The notes beneath the pieces are model-generated. The model worked only from the letters and a program-made list of their open reading frames with translations, did not search any database and was not told the DNA's origin. DNA of 64,000 nt from positions 106,680 through 170,679 of the forward strand of contig UZAN01039381.1 of NCBI GenBank assembly GCA_900618425.1, written 5' to 3'. Made by a program: the position numbers and the translations under genes. Positions 24,519-38,160 of the stretch are shown in pieces; the first letter of the stretch is position 1; every line of letters starts with the position of its first letter. The DNA is from Echinostoma caproni (taxonomy: Eukaryota > Platyhelminthes > Trematoda > Plagiorchiida > Echinostomatidae).

Positions 24519-27117
24519 GTGAGTTTATACGATTTCATACGATTTCAGCAAACGCCAATTAGTCACATATCGAGATTACCGTGGCCCAACGATACGACAT
24601 AACTGACCGTTGTTCAGACAATCAAACGATGATTGATTGATCGTGTTAAGCTATCAGTTTAATTAAGTGATAACAGTGATGTAACCCCTTCTTCTATCCA
24701 CCGCGGTTTATTTTATGAATCATTACTCTTGTTTCAACTTTTTGATTGCATATTAATGCAGAGGCTTGAGAATGAATAATCAAATAGAGTTTTTCACTTC
24801 ACTGGTTTTTTCAAGGCGATATCTTTCACACTTTATCAGTTCGTTGTAAAAGCGCGCGGAATTGACAGTGAAATATAAACAAGTGTGTAATTCATACCTT
24901 ATCTACTACTTTACTAATATCTACTACATCTCAAAAAATCACAATTTGATTACACTTTAAACCAGAATGAAAATAAATTGAAGAAAGAAAAATTAAAAGA
25001 ATGAAATGGGTTCGACGGTTGACACCCTGGCTACAACCTACTTGATTAGGTTACTTATAATGATTACTGCATTTTCTCAAGCATTACCACGAACCGATTG
25101 AGAAAAACACAACGGGAAAAATGAAATTCGCAAAAGCTTTAGAATCAACTTTATGAATCCCTTGGCCAGATTTTGTACACACCGAAGTCCTCCCCAAATA
25201 CATATCATCTGCTGCGATTTATCTGCACACAACTGTATCATGTACGCCAGTATAAACGTCACTTTTCTTATGCTCAGCCTGAGCGTAACATGTCCGAGTA
25301 GTGGTACTGGTAGACAAGGCCGAGGTACACAGATGCAGAAATCTAGTCATGAGAAGCGCACCGATTGGAGTTACGTCATTTTCAAAAACAGCACGCTTTT
25401 CAAACATTTTACTCCAACTCAGATTGAGTGTCCATTGTGTGCATCACGTTTTACACGGGAAACCGAAAATCATCATAAGTCCCCGAAGGGTAGTTGTTTC
25501 CAACGTGTCTGTTAAGCCAACAGGAAATCTGACCAAAACACGATATGATCGATTGATTATATGACCAGTCATAATCATTACTACGTCTACGGGAGAGGAC
25601 TCGTCGGCATCCGTAATTATTCCGTGAGTGCGATGATACTGCGCTTGACTGTTGCCGTCATTGGATGAATAGCATTTAGTGATCCGCGGGAGAGTTTCTA
25701 ACGTATAACTTTGCTCCAAGCTACTGGAGTGATTCAGTAGACGTTTTACACTTTCTGAGCACTAATTTGCATATTTGAAATTGTTTGGGGAATGCAACTG
25801 AGTTCATCTAATGGAGGAAAGAAAATGCTAGTCAGATGTTTCACTTACCATGCTTATCTTTGCGGCTTTGATCAGGCGCGGGAATAAAATGATTTGGGAA
25901 ATTCAATTTTCCATAAATGAGTCGTGCGTGCGGCTGCGAAGTTCCCACGTTGCTAAATGAAGATAAGATTTCCGTCAACGGGTGAATTTTCATTAGCATA
26001 CTCCTATTTAGAAAAGTACAGTTCAGAGAAGCTACTGCTCACACTTGGGCAAATCAATGCCTAAGCAGTTCACAGTTTAGGGTTAACGATCAGACAACTC
26101 AGCAAATAATTCCCCCGATGGACAGATCAAAGCGATATGATCATTAAAATTGCCAGATGCCCCTTCAGTTCAAACGGTTCAATCAACCATTTGGTGCATA
26201 TTTCCCCGTCGGCTTGAAAAGTCACTTATTCTGTATTCACAATCTGTATCTCAAGGATTGTTGCTTTCTTTTAAGTTGTAGAATAGTGATTAAATGATTG
26301 GTAGTAAGCAATTTTTCCTAATTACGTTTGCATTCCTGTACACTCTCATAGTTTACGATGTTCCAGATATGATGACGTAACACGAATAATTAACTGCCAT
26401 ACGATAACAGTGCATTTGCAAACCGTCTGGAGAGAAAATTACCTAACGATGGTTTCACAACTTTTGAAAAACGACCCGAATTGAAATACAATTTAACTCG
26501 AACTGGTAAACGAATACATAATACAGTATCCATCGAAAGAAAATTGAATGTAGCTATGCGTACAAAAGTTGTTGAATTTTCATATAAATTACAATAAACA
26601 AGTGGATTTGTCATCTTTTTCGGTGCTGATCAATTCGGACCAGAAACGGATATAGTTTCATTCAGCTTGCGGTATTTGAAAATTTTGATAAACATTTGAA
26701 AAAGTGGGATATAAAGTGGTATTTCCTAGATTTTCTAGAACTTCATATACAGTTTATCCAACGGATATTTTTACCACACAAGATATTGATGGTTTCATTT
26801 CATCGGATTATCAATCGGTTTATTAGGAGCACCATCTGCAATACATCTACTCTTCCGGAGTAAAAATCTCACAGTACATTTTGTAATTCAAGTTGTCCGA
26901 TTATCATTTCAAGACGTCCGGGTATAATTACAAGTTTATTGAACATCGTTTTACGATGTCTGCGAATTCTTGCAAGCTGTCTCTTTGGCATCATCGTTTC
27001 TGACAGTCCTCTGTATTGTTCAAGCCTCCCAGTGATGTCTGGATGATCGCCATGCAGCATCATCATCATCGCAGTGCAATACAGAGAAGCGAACTTCACT
27101 GATCGCTACCAAATTCC

Positions 27118-27500
27118 CAATGCATATGCACTGGGGTTTCATGGACGGGTACTGCTAGGGTGTTTAGCCATCAAGCAGGAGAACGATTAGGATTCTCAAC
27201 CAAGCCTTTAGTTCTGACAAGAACCTAGCCGCAAGGCATCGGGTAACGCGAAAGATAGGCCCATTTACTTGGATCAATTACTCCTCCACTATGAAAAGTA
27301 AATTCTAGTCGAACCCCCAACCTGGAGACCAAGAGGCTAGACTTCGTCCGACCTCTACCCTTCGACCTTCCTGGCATGATCAGATCTTCCACTTGACAAA
27401 AGCCATCTAGTGTAGCTCCTTGGGTCAAAGAGGTACACAAGCCATCACACCACGTCAAGGTGCAGCACGGATTTCTCTACCTCCGATAGAATCGCAGGAC
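27118..27500. repeat. GC-richer interspersed-repeat candidate
   Basis: About 380 bp clearly richer in G and C than the flanks, with sharp compositional edges and one long open frame on the minus strand (27225-27458, 77 codons) but no recognisable protein domain. It looks like an inserted repeat, possibly the untranslated part of a retroelement. Identity is unknown and the ends are approximate. Confidence 0.35.
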
Positions 27501-29659
27501 AGGGATAGACTGTAAAACCTGCCTCCGTCAAACACCCAATTTCCATAACATACGTATTGGTTGTCACTATATTTCACCACCCCCCCTTCTCCCTATGTTG
27601 AGGTGATATACATTATTTATGAAAACACAGAATCACGTCGTTTAAATCTAAGTGACAGAAATCAAGCTTCCCAGTTTCACCATGTTTTCGCAATTACTCC
27701 TCCAAAGCAGGGAATCGTTGTGAAATTTTTCATAATTATAACTCCTACTTGTTTCGAGTAAGGCATGATTTCCTAAGGCCTACATTCTGCCCACCTAGGG
27801 TGTATAGCTCGATTTGCGCACTGTGCAATCTCAATTAACCAGAACGATGTTCGTTATTGTGGCTTGCTGCAGCGAGAGTTTGTGTTTATACACTAGCCTA
27901 CCAGATGGATCCATTGCTGTTAGGTATGAATAGACCAATATCACTCATAACCGTAGTGATCAGTAATAGCTTCGCTGCCTCTTCGTTATTGACTAGCCCG
28001 GTGGATACAAACTACCGAACCTCTTTTCAAGATTCCACCATTCCATTGACGAGCGGTTTTTTCAACTGCACACCAAATATCAGTTATGGGAAAATAATCA
28101 TATCTTGCAATGCCTTAATGGTGAACGTTCGTAAAAATAATTTTAATGTTATCTGTATTATGAAGATTACATCATAAAGCAGTGCAGTTGTTCTGTCATT
28201 GATATCAATGGATCCATTCAGTACAAACGGATATACATTTTGTTTCCTCGCATTACATGCACGGAAAATGGATTATTGAGCAAACCTCACAAGTGCTTGA
28301 CGGAGAGATTGAGTGGAGACCGGGATTAACCAGTCTATTTCTGCAGTGTGATACAAACAGCGCTGAAAGCAAAGGTTTACCTAACAAGCAACACCAAGTA
28401 GGCTGAGACAAAGTGACTCCATTTGTATATTATCACATCTCGATGAAAACTGATTATTGTTTAGAAAACCCACAATCTCCGTGTTTATCTGCTTATTTCA
28501 GTTGATGAAATTCTACCGGTTGTAATTTGACCGACGTTTCATCCCATCCAAGATTTTTGATGGTTCTGAACTGTAATTTATTGGAAAATAAATCGTCTAT
28601 AATTGCTTTTGGTAAATTTCTCTAGTCCCAGTTTCCAAAATCTAGAACAATAGCATGAACGAAATTTAGTCGGACCACATCAAATAATCTACTTAATTGA
28701 TTCAAATAAAATATGCTCTATTTGGTGGTGGTTTAATGCCAAAGAAAGTTAAAATCTTTAATTAATGTTAGTCTCAAATAATGCTAAAATCTTTGTGGAT
28801 TGCACGGAATGAAAAACGCAATTAGAGAACGCAAAATGTTAGAGGCATCGGACACGTTAGAACCTGGATATGTATTCAACTTCAGTGTTCCGCAAATGTG
28901 TTCAATTAGGAACAACATCAGATTCAAAACGGTTCGGGGAGATTATTTTAATCCAGGTAGCTTTAGTCATTCACACTTTGTTGATTTCTGTCATAAATAT
29001 AATCGGTTACCGCACCCATGACATGTAGTGCGTAAATACTGAGAGAGGGAACAAATTACATATATGGAAGCGGCGACTATACAAAGAATGTGAGGTTTGA
29101 ACCTTGACAAACACAGGTGGGTTAAGTGAGACCCACATGCTTAAATGCACCTTTTACCTAATTTACGAATCAATCTACAACCATTTATTCTGAAATGTTT
29201 AACTGGTAAATGGTTACTTGGTCATGTCAATTATTCATCAGAAATGTTACGATGAATAACGAACCCGTTTCGTTACGTTTCGGAGTAGATGTTACAACGC
29301 CACTCAGTGTTTCCCTTTTCCCAATTTTCGCGAGAAACACTTCAGTGGAACAAAACACCATGTCTCCTTTGTTGTTTTGCTTCAGACTTGTAATAGCACC
29401 ATTCATCCGTAGCTGTATTATCATGTCCCAGTGACATCTCGGTTCCGCTTTTTAGACATGTTCGTAGGTCGTTAGCATTTCAATTTCATAGAAGGTCGAG
29501 CCATACTGTTTGAATCTGTCTATTCGATTCGATAGGCACTTGACATTGCGAAAGGTATTGTTATTCTTGTTCTGGTTAGGGATTTCACTCCTCAGGGTGA
29601 CTATTAATCTGTCACATGTGAAATAACTTTTTGTACGATAAAATTGTGTGATATCGGAA

Positions 29660-29692
29660 GATACTCTTCTTGTCCTTGTTGAAACTCATCAG
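29660..29692 (-). ncRNA. decayed hammerhead-like motif
   Basis: On the minus strand CTGATGAG is followed by a stem II-like GTTTCAACAAGGAC (G:C, T:A and two T:G pairs) and then AAGAA where GAAA is required. The flank CACTG before CTGATGAG resembles the ribozyme copy at 16.5 kb. Loss of the GAAA core would make it inactive. No pol III boxes are visible upstream, where a microsatellite now lies. It could be a relic SINE or chance. Confidence 0.3.
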
Positions 29693-29695
29693 CAG

Positions 29696-29731
29696 TGTAT
29701 TTGTTTGTATTTGTATTTGTTTGTTTGTATT
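29696..29731 (+). repeat. TTTG/TATTTG-type simple repeat
   Basis: Alternating TTTGTTTG and TATTTG units directly beside the hammerhead-like motif. It may be the remnant of a retroelement tail or an independent microsatellite. Confidence 0.8.
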
Positions 29732-31464
29732 CCTGTAGCTACTTAAACCAAGAAACTTTACTTTCTTACAAAGAGCAAACAGCTGTTCAGTGAGATTCTC
29801 CTTTGAATATTCCATAAATCGAAGGCTAAAACTCCATTTACTATCTATCTGGAAATATATGTGCTACGGATAAAAGGAATGCCGACGACAAACGAATCGC
29901 ACAAAATTCGGTGTTGCCATAATACAGGTTAACTGTATATTACAACACTAATTAGGCGTTTATAGTTTTGAGGTTCAAAAGGGTAAAAAAGTATCCTTAC
30001 TAGTAAGTTCTTCGTTATTCGGAGTTAAGTGATCACTACAGAGCTTCCAAGCTGGTACTTTGATATACCGCTAAACGTTGTTTGTCACTCACAACTGAAC
30101 ATCAGAAATGAGCTTAAAAATACGTAATGCTTCCGACGTACAACGAAAATCATTCCGCCTGCAAACGTAGCACCTGAGTGTTAGAGAAAATAACCTTTGA
30201 AACACATGAAATGGGTGCTTTGTGATGTGCAGTGCTCGATTCGATCAATCGAACTCCTGCATGATGTTTCTTGTCCCATTTTGCTAATGGAATTCTTAAA
30301 TGACGCTGCGGTTTTTTCATTTTTCGCGGAGAATTCTCAGAAGTGCAATAGTCTGAGATGAATTATAAATCCTTTTTGCGGCCGTAGATCAGCGAGTCTA
30401 CAAATGTCTGGGAAGACCGGAAAATCAGTGCTATACCTTCTGAANATATCAAGCTGGTGAGTTCCAAGTGTGACGCAGCAATCAGTTAGTATTATATCTT
30501 CTTACAAAATACATTTAAGTTAACATCAAGAAAGTTGCATCACCTAACGCTGTTCAGGCGTATTAGAAAGTTATACGATTCACACTATTCATAATAACGG
30601 TTAGGGATCTGTTTATTAGAAAACTGTAGTTGAATTCGATGTGTCCAGCAACAAAATATCACACAGTAAAGAAAGGGGTTAAATTTCATGCATGCTTTAC
30701 TTATTCTGGGGATTATATTAACTGACAAATGATACTTAGTTGCTTGGATTTAAAGCGATGAGATAGTAGCAAATAGAATCCCAAAAATACCCCAATTGCA
30801 ATAATAATTGATCATGCTCATTTAGTTTGAGGTGTTTAAACTTCTAAAGGTAGAATATCTGAGTTTTCCAATAGGGAGCTCACGATTGGTTGTTTCTACC
30901 CAACTTACATTGGTCAGAATTCATATTTAGAATTTTACCACAATGCAGGTTTAGGTGTAGTGAGTTACATCATACACTGCTGCACAAAATCATCTTTTAA
31001 AAAAACGGATCCGAAATTTAAACTATGTATCCACCTTTACCAAATGCTAACAGGTGTCGTTTGTCCGAAACTTCCCAAGCTTTATCATAAATGTACGCAA
31101 GTATGACTTATTGATTTGATAAACATTTTAAATCGTCTGCTTTTTGTCTGCCCAATAGGACGCTTGTTTGGTACGAGCATCTTAAGATGTTCCCCGTTCT
31201 AGTCAGATCACTTGCAAGAACAATAATGAATCGCAACACACTGGTTACTGATCCTTAGCTGTACTGTTGATTTGACTTTCGTCACTGATGGATAGTTTCA
31301 GATTAGCTTTTCTCAATGAGGTCTGGGTTTGGGTGAGTGGAACAGCTTGGTGTTCCCGATTTTGCGTGACTGCTCCAAATCGGTTAGTTTGTAGACTGTC
31401 TGCATCTGCTCAGTGGCCGCGTGAGATGCATCCAACCATGAAAAAAATGTTGTGAACACATTGA

Positions 31465-31490
31465 CGTGTGCGCGTGCGTGTGTGCGTGTG
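31465..31490 (+). repeat. TG/CG dinucleotide microsatellite
   Basis: An imperfect alternating purine-pyrimidine run of GTGTGCGCGTGCG type, a classic Z-DNA-prone composition, in intron 3. Confidence 0.85.
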
Positions 31491-34400
31491 ACGGAGAATC
31501 CGAAAAACTGTTCAACTGGTTGAAGACAGAACAGATGGGTAGGGTCAAACAGAATTTATCGAGGATAACAATAGATTGTTTTGTGTTTCATGTAGCATCA
31601 TTTTGTTATTCCTGAGGTGATCTGAGCTGTTTCTGGATTACGGAACAATTCTAATAAAAATATTTTTATACTTTATGATTGGCACACGCGTTTTGGGGAA
31701 ATTTATTCACTTTTCGAATGAATAATTATCCTCAACAGTTCGGGATTTAGGGAATGGTCCTTTTCTGGTATTGCAAGCAAGTTGACTGCAGAAATCAAAC
31801 GCTTTCTCAGCGAGCCGTCCTAGTATATATACCTATATATACTTCCTGGGTACAGGTATATGAAAAAACTGACGAAAGATTACCAGATGCGCATGCCTGC
31901 CTAGCGGAAAGAACAGCGGAACCGGTCGTGTGCTTCAAGGCAAAGTTCGTTCAGCCCTTCAGATACTGCTTATTATGAAACATATGTAAATGTGTGCTGT
32001 CGACGATAATTTCGGTAAACGCTGTCTACAAAACGTTTTGTAGGAAAACAGCAATGATTAAAGATAAGTAGTTCCTCATTAATGTTAAAATCAGTGGATT
32101 TTTCTTTTTTTGTTTGAGAGAGAGACAACGTCTAAAATGGAAGTAATAATCGCTCTAAGTCGGTCTTTTATAGATCAGTCTCTGAATATAACCATCTATG
32201 CGATGTTTTAACCTGATACTGAGGAAACAGATCCCGCCATCAAACTCACTTCCCAAAAGAAACCCTGATGTTGGAATGAGCGGAATTAAATTGCTTAAAC
32301 GAGGTAGATGCCTGTCAAGAAAACACTAATTCGTCAAAATCTCGTCTGTATCGCTTGCATCGTTTAATTGTGAGCTTCTGTCTTGAATGTGAACAAATGC
32401 GCAAGTAGAGCTATGAACAGGAATTCCATTGCTACTCCAGCCCTCTGGTGATAGAGTTGGTCGTTGAATGTTTTAACAACCATTCTTTGTGCAGAACTAC
32501 GGTAAGTTCCAGGGGTATTGTGATTCCGATATTGTTTTCTTGCATTTGGTCAAATAACTAATCAGCGATTGGTGTCAATGGCAGACCAGTAAAACGTGAG
32601 CTATTAACCATGGACACAATTTGTTAGTCATCTACACTTGCGTTCCAGATTGAATCTATCAAGAAGATGGAGTCCAGTAATATACATCTTATGATAAACT
32701 CCGTACAGAACATCGAACACGAACTTCGGGACCAGTAAATTGTATCCGATCGCGAAATACTTTAAATGCACACATGATACAAGGGGTCGCTGAGACCAAT
32801 ACAGTTACATACTTGTTGGAATTTGTTTTGTTGGAACATATCACTAGGTATCAGATGTCCAACTTCAATATGAAATTCGTAATAAGTTACCATCTTTCAA
32901 AGGTAGGAATGTTAATGAAGTATCACTAATAACGTGTTTTCTTCGGAAAAAACCTAAAGTTAATACAGTAGTCAGAAAGGAGGCTGAAGTTAAAAACAGA
33001 TCGTAGTGTAAAACTGAAACAGTAGTGCATCGGCTTCAGAATCTGAAAACAAGGCAGCTTGCCGACATCCAGTACCACGTGAAAACCACCTGTCAGTTAC
33101 CCGCATTGAATAAAAATATATGCAATTCGGAACCTTCGTAATCTCACCATAAATGTAATCTTCCTGTGGATGAAAGTAAAAAAAATTTTTCTATCACGGA
33201 AAATTTGTGATTAGTGTTCGCTGGTAGCAAAACGTTCTCGCCATTCTGTTCCATGCTATGCTAAAAATGATTTAAAGATAAACAAATGCCAATTGTACAC
33301 AAGCCGTTTATTTTCGTATATAATCCCATCTCGTGATACATTTTATCATGAACTTCTTAGTACGGGCACCATGTACGTGGTGTGTTGTGCAGGTGAACCT
33401 AATTCGGTCAGTGATTCTATACGTTGCATCAATGGATATGAAAACTCACTGTCAGCTACAAGAGAAAGCGTGGATTTAGTGAAAGGCAGATTTGGTTGGA
33501 TGGTGATCGTGGCAGAAGGTACGTGACCGAAAGGAGACGTAAAACGATGGCATAGTAGGTTCATCCGTGGTCACTTTAATTCAATGTGTAATTAATGTGT
33601 AATAAAGTACATGGCTTATTCCTCTTTACCTGGGAGAGATGTGCCAAAACTTTTCGATAATCAACGGAATTTCTGCATAGATCTGGTTAGTCCTGTCACT
33701 GCAAAAATAAGTAAAAGCATCTGAGTAACTGTTTTTACGTGATGCAGTGAATCTTTTCTTTTGCAATTTGCGTCGGGTATACGCTGTCTATACTTTTATT
33801 GAGTCTTGCATCAATGTTAGAAACAGTATTGTTTACGATTTGATAAGTGAGAAGCTTTGAAAATGTAGCTACCGTCCGGAACACGTCTTCCGGAAGTAGG
33901 TCGAAAACTGAAAACAACACTCTTGTTTCCAGATGTTTATTATTCGCCATAAATGCTAGCGAGTATTTCTACTCAATTATCTAGGTGAAATCCAATGAGA
34001 GTTACCAATGTGCCGTAGCCTGTATACGAATGCTTTGCAATGAACCTAATATGTGAATACTTCATGTATTCGTTAGGTCAAAAAGCATCCTTCCCCTGGC
34101 CATATTTAAATATCACAACCAAGGGGAATCAACTTCCCGCTGTGTTTTCGGTCTGTGTTCCATATGCAATGAAGGGTGAGACCGGCATATGACGGTGATC
34201 ATTATCATTGAAGCTACTAACGAAACGGCTGTAAATCCAAGCAACCGCATTACATTAAGAAAACTAAAGTGCTTCGGACATCATGTCCCCGATTGAATCA
34301 GGTCTATCAAAACCTCGTCCTGTCGGAATGATGGAACTTCTACACAGACATCAATAGGCAGCGGTGGACGACTGGTAACGTCACCAGATTATCGCTTCAG

Positions 34401-34539
34401 GTGACACATTTTCGAATTCCACTCACTGATTCCCTATTCCGTGTTGAATGACAGCCCTTTGATTGGCTACCTCACCCTTCCTGAAAAATGTATCATCGTA
34501 AATTCAATGAAGAGAGTAATTGTTTTCAATAACTCATAA

Positions 34540-34660
34540 TCATGCCATTACAGCTATACGTTGTCCATAGCCGAGGCCATCTGTGTTAAACAGTTGACCC
34601 CAGAACTACGTGCCCAGAATCGTCTTATCCAAGCTCTCCATATCCCCTTGGTTCGCGAAC
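34540..34660 (+). mobile_element. Penelope-like element tail fragment (GIY-YIG C-terminus)
   Basis: The plus-strand frame reads LSIAEAICVKQLTPELRAQN and then RLIQALHIPLV. This matches the C-terminal part of the GIY-YIG endonuclease of Penelope-like elements (pattern AEAIxIxxxxPxLxxQ) and parallels the SAVESIAIRIIKPKL stretch of the element at 12 kb, on the opposite strand. I see no reverse-transcriptase part upstream, so it is a short 3' remnant. A CA repeat starts just after it (34684). The match rests on one motif of about 30 residues. Confidence 0.5.
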
Positions 34661-34683
34661 CCACTCCTGACCTCTCACTGCCG

Positions 34684-34829
34684 ACACACACACACACACA
34701 TTTTCACATAATAGCACCGATCCCTCAGAACTGGGTCACAAAACCAACGTGATCTCAGATCTGTGCTTCCGGGGTTTTCAGTTATGTGACAACTGAATGC
34801 GGTGTGCAACACACGCACAAACACACACA
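34684..34829 (+). repeat. CA microsatellites
   Basis: A pure CA run at 34684-34700 and a second, interrupted one at 34809-34829, both downstream of the Penelope-like fragment. Confidence 0.85.
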
Positions 34830-37800
34830 AGTGAACGATTACTGACATTTTATTGTTATCCTCCCATCCCCTAGGTATTTGCCCCTCGTATAAACTGATT
34901 ATGGGTTATCGAAAGCATTTGTTCGGCTAAAATTGTTTTACAACGGAGTAAAATGGGAAAAGGCCTTTTTGTGTCTGAGTTCTTAAACGAGACCAAAGAT
35001 TCAGTGAGGTGTAGATTGTTTGTTATATCATTGACCTTGGATTGAGTGAACTTTAGATAAGAATGAACGAACCCGGTGGTAATTGACCTAGGTTGGAGGG
35101 GTAAAGTGTGACCGCTACATCATTTCACATCGTCTTGATCTTCTCATCCGTAACCTGAAACAATCAAATTCCCTCTGGCCCTCTGTGCAATCGGATTGAA
35201 TCAGATGGTTTTCCCCCAGTTTACGCAACTTGGCATCTCTCCACCGGACACGAAACTGTCTGATCACCACCTTGTAATGTTTGTGATGCTATTGTTGTCA
35301 CTGGTCAGTGCATCGCTCCGTTACTGATTCTCCGAATCTCCCAAAGCATCTAAACAGTACAAGGTTCATAGACTACCCTCCGATGGGGGTCCAAAAATCA
35401 CTCGAACTAGCGGTCGAATGGACCAGCTGATACAGGAGATTGGTGCTTGAACAGCTTACGCGAGGAAAACCCACACCTTATCCACATCTTCCAGACTTTA
35501 ATGCCCAGTAAACTTCAACTGTGCACAACAGGAGTGAGGTCATCGCATGGCTGGACAACAAGTGACAACAAAAGTACCACAAACAGATTCGCGTCAAGTG
35601 GACAGATTCCAATTAGCGCGAACCGCGGAAAATTCATGTGATCCAATTAGCTTACAGAGGGGGGTAGGGGGAATTTTATAGTTTCATGTCAAGAGTGAGA
35701 GGTTCAAGGTGATGTAATACGATGGAACGATCACACTGTAGGTAAATCGGGTACTTTGCTCAGGCATGAATGTTGGTATGAATCATGGCACTTGTGCGTT
35801 CAGTAGCTTAGTGAGTAACTTTAACCACGGCCGAGGATTTTGTAGAATAATATCAACTTCCTTAAACCAGATACAATTGCCTACATGTTTTTGGTACTGC
35901 AAAGCACATTTGGCAGTTTCCTTAGCAAGTGTTCAAGTATAGAGTGAAAGAATTAACAGTATTCCACCTGAATCTCAAGGGTAAATTTGAACTCATCCCA
36001 TGGCCATTATAAATCACATTTTTCCCAGATTGACTACTGCATTCTATAAACGATGCCAATAGCAACAACCTGATATCTACAGGTACTCCCTCTGTTACTC
36101 AACTTCGTAGCAGAGATTCTTATCCTTGTGGTGTCATTTTTCATCCCGGTCGCTTTTATTCATAGCTTTATTTCGTCTATACGCTCCTTATAATTCGGTG
36201 TTTGAGACAGGTATTGATAAGAATATATCAGTTATCAACCAGCCCACCAATGACGATAACCTTCATGTGCTAATTTTTGAAGTGCGTACGTTGAAATTCC
36301 CTTGGTTTCTTTATTACCTTTCCTACTTGGGAATGACTGGCCCTCATGATGAGCCATGGGGTCAAATTTTCTTTGAATAATAAGTGTATTCCTCTTATGA
36401 TTAATGGACTGAGGTTTATCACAGTTACGACTTCGTCGGACTGCAATATCTTGACAACGTGTATCATCCCCAACGAAGACAAAATGAGTCATAAATATAT
36501 ACAACCGTGGTGAACTATCGCCAGGTTTGTTCATTCTCATCTAAGGTTCATTCCATCACCGGTCAACGATATGACGTTCCCGGGGGACGGGGAGGAGGGG
36601 GGAACTAACAATCCTAAGTGAATTTTTACACCTCCTCGGTAACCGATCAAAAAAGTGCTTGTTTGTTTATGGAGAAATAATTCATTCCGACTGGAGGAAG
36701 TTTCGATAGACCCCATCCAATCGGTGACATGTGATGTCTTAGCACTTCGTGGAGTTCTCAGTGAAATGAGGTTGCCTGGATTCATTTGAAGTTACAGCGG
36801 ATGATCCGAAGTTGGAAGGGTATGGAATGGTCCTCTTTATGTAATTACCCATCTTACTTACACATCCGGACCGCACCACTTAAGTCAACCGCAGAAATCA
36901 TACTCCGCCTAGCCGGAAACAGTCCCAAATGGACCCTAAGAACATATTTTCGGTAACACTACGTCACCGACTAAGGATACTCAGGGGGCCACCGCTAGCT
37001 CCCTGTGGCTTAAGAACTTTTACGCTTGGGCTTCCAACACTGTGACCAATCATATGTAGCTAAAGACATGCGCATGGAAACGGTTTTACATCTTGATGAG
37101 AATTGGTAATTCGTTTCGGATTTGTCAATTTAATTTATTTTTACACCTCCACAACCGATAAGGGTTTACAAAAGTATTCGTTAGATTCTATCGCAAAAGT
37201 GACCACACTTTGTACTAGACAAATTTCTGATTACTACTTGTGAACAGTGTACTTTTCAATATCACAATTGTCACACCAACACACATCGACTGTCTTTATT
37301 TACAATCAGCTTTTAAAAGCTAATTTTTGCAACCACCCGGAGTTGCTGCATATGGTGAAGCAGAATGGAAATATAATGCTGACATGACAAACTATTGCTT
37401 CCAGTCAAACAGAATTTTCGGATGTAAAACAACGTCTCAATGCTTAAAACGTTGTGGTGTACTGCAAGTTGGTACAATCAGATTTAGTACTGCGTTTCGT
37501 TCATTCCTGTCCAAATGCATTGGGGATCTTATAAATTATGAAAACTACATAAATGCTAGCTTGTTTAACAGTCTGATGAATTCATGAGTTACTTAATTAC
37601 AATTTTCATACACGGGATTCGTAACTGGGTGAAAACGGTACGTTTTCAGATAGAAAAAGCTTTTTCGAGAACAATCGTGTTCCAACTAAATTTACATTTT
37701 AGAACAGCTGATGAAGTAATCATCTACATGCTTAACCCGTCGCTTTGTTCCTAAAAGTGATTTGCCAATGCACTTCAACTGACATGGATCCGAGTTGAAT

Positions 37801-38160
37801 GAATTCAATCGCATGACTAAAAATGTCTTCTACCATGACCCGATGAACTTTTCAATTATTCCAATAATCTTGACTCTGTCCGTCATGTGCCTGTTCTTGA
37901 TTAGCATCCATAGAACATTCACGGCTGACTAGAAGAACTGATGGTCTGGAAGACTTTAAATGCACATCAACACTCAATTAGTTTGTAAACGATAGACAGT
38001 CAACTAACTATATTTGCCAACTAAGTCCTCATCCACATCAAATGTGATATGCCTGTTGCGCGTTTATGTAATCTTATTGATTAGAAAATGCAGTTATCGA
38101 AAATGAACTTGTTCACTACAAAACTCATGAAATTATTCTTCCCCTTTTCTCTCCGTCCAG

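Larger units (their letters stand above)
24519..38160 (+). other. intron 3 (13,642 bp)
   Basis: Inferred intron between Ig domains 2 and 3. It holds a GC-richer repeat candidate (27118-27500), a possible hammerhead relic (29660-29692), a TTTG/TATTTG-type tract (29696-29731), TG and CA microsatellites (31465-31490, 34684-34700, 34809-34829) and a second Penelope-like fragment (34540-34660). One N base sits at 30445. A segment at 25150-25720 is open in several frames on both strands without a recognisable domain. Otherwise I see no gene. Confidence 0.65.

Noticed and set aside
25150..25720. Region open in several frames on both strands.
   Set aside because: No domain, no consistent splice context and mutually exclusive frames; it is more likely a compositional effect.
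26390..26614. Minus-strand 74-codon frame that superficially looked like a retroelement fragment.
   Set aside because: No conserved block could be identified and neighbouring frames do not continue it.
33393..33518. Open segment with AG acceptor and GTACGT donor, phase 1 to phase 1, considered as an extra exon of the Ig gene.
   Set aside because: The peptide (SIRCINGYENSLSATRESVD and following) has no Ig tryptophan or Y-x-C signature, and exons C and D already join into a natural linker. It may be an unused or alternative exon, but nothing supports it.
34250..34410. Frame with RKLKCFGHHVPD, resembling the C-terminal RLxWFGHV block of LINEs.
   Set aside because: Only about ten residues match, no further block follows, and stops intervene.
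35200..35330. Short frame with a hydrophobic run (LVMFVMLLLSLVSASL), considered as a signal-peptide exon.
   Set aside because: It ends at a stop three codons later with no donor in frame, and it lies in the middle of intron 3.
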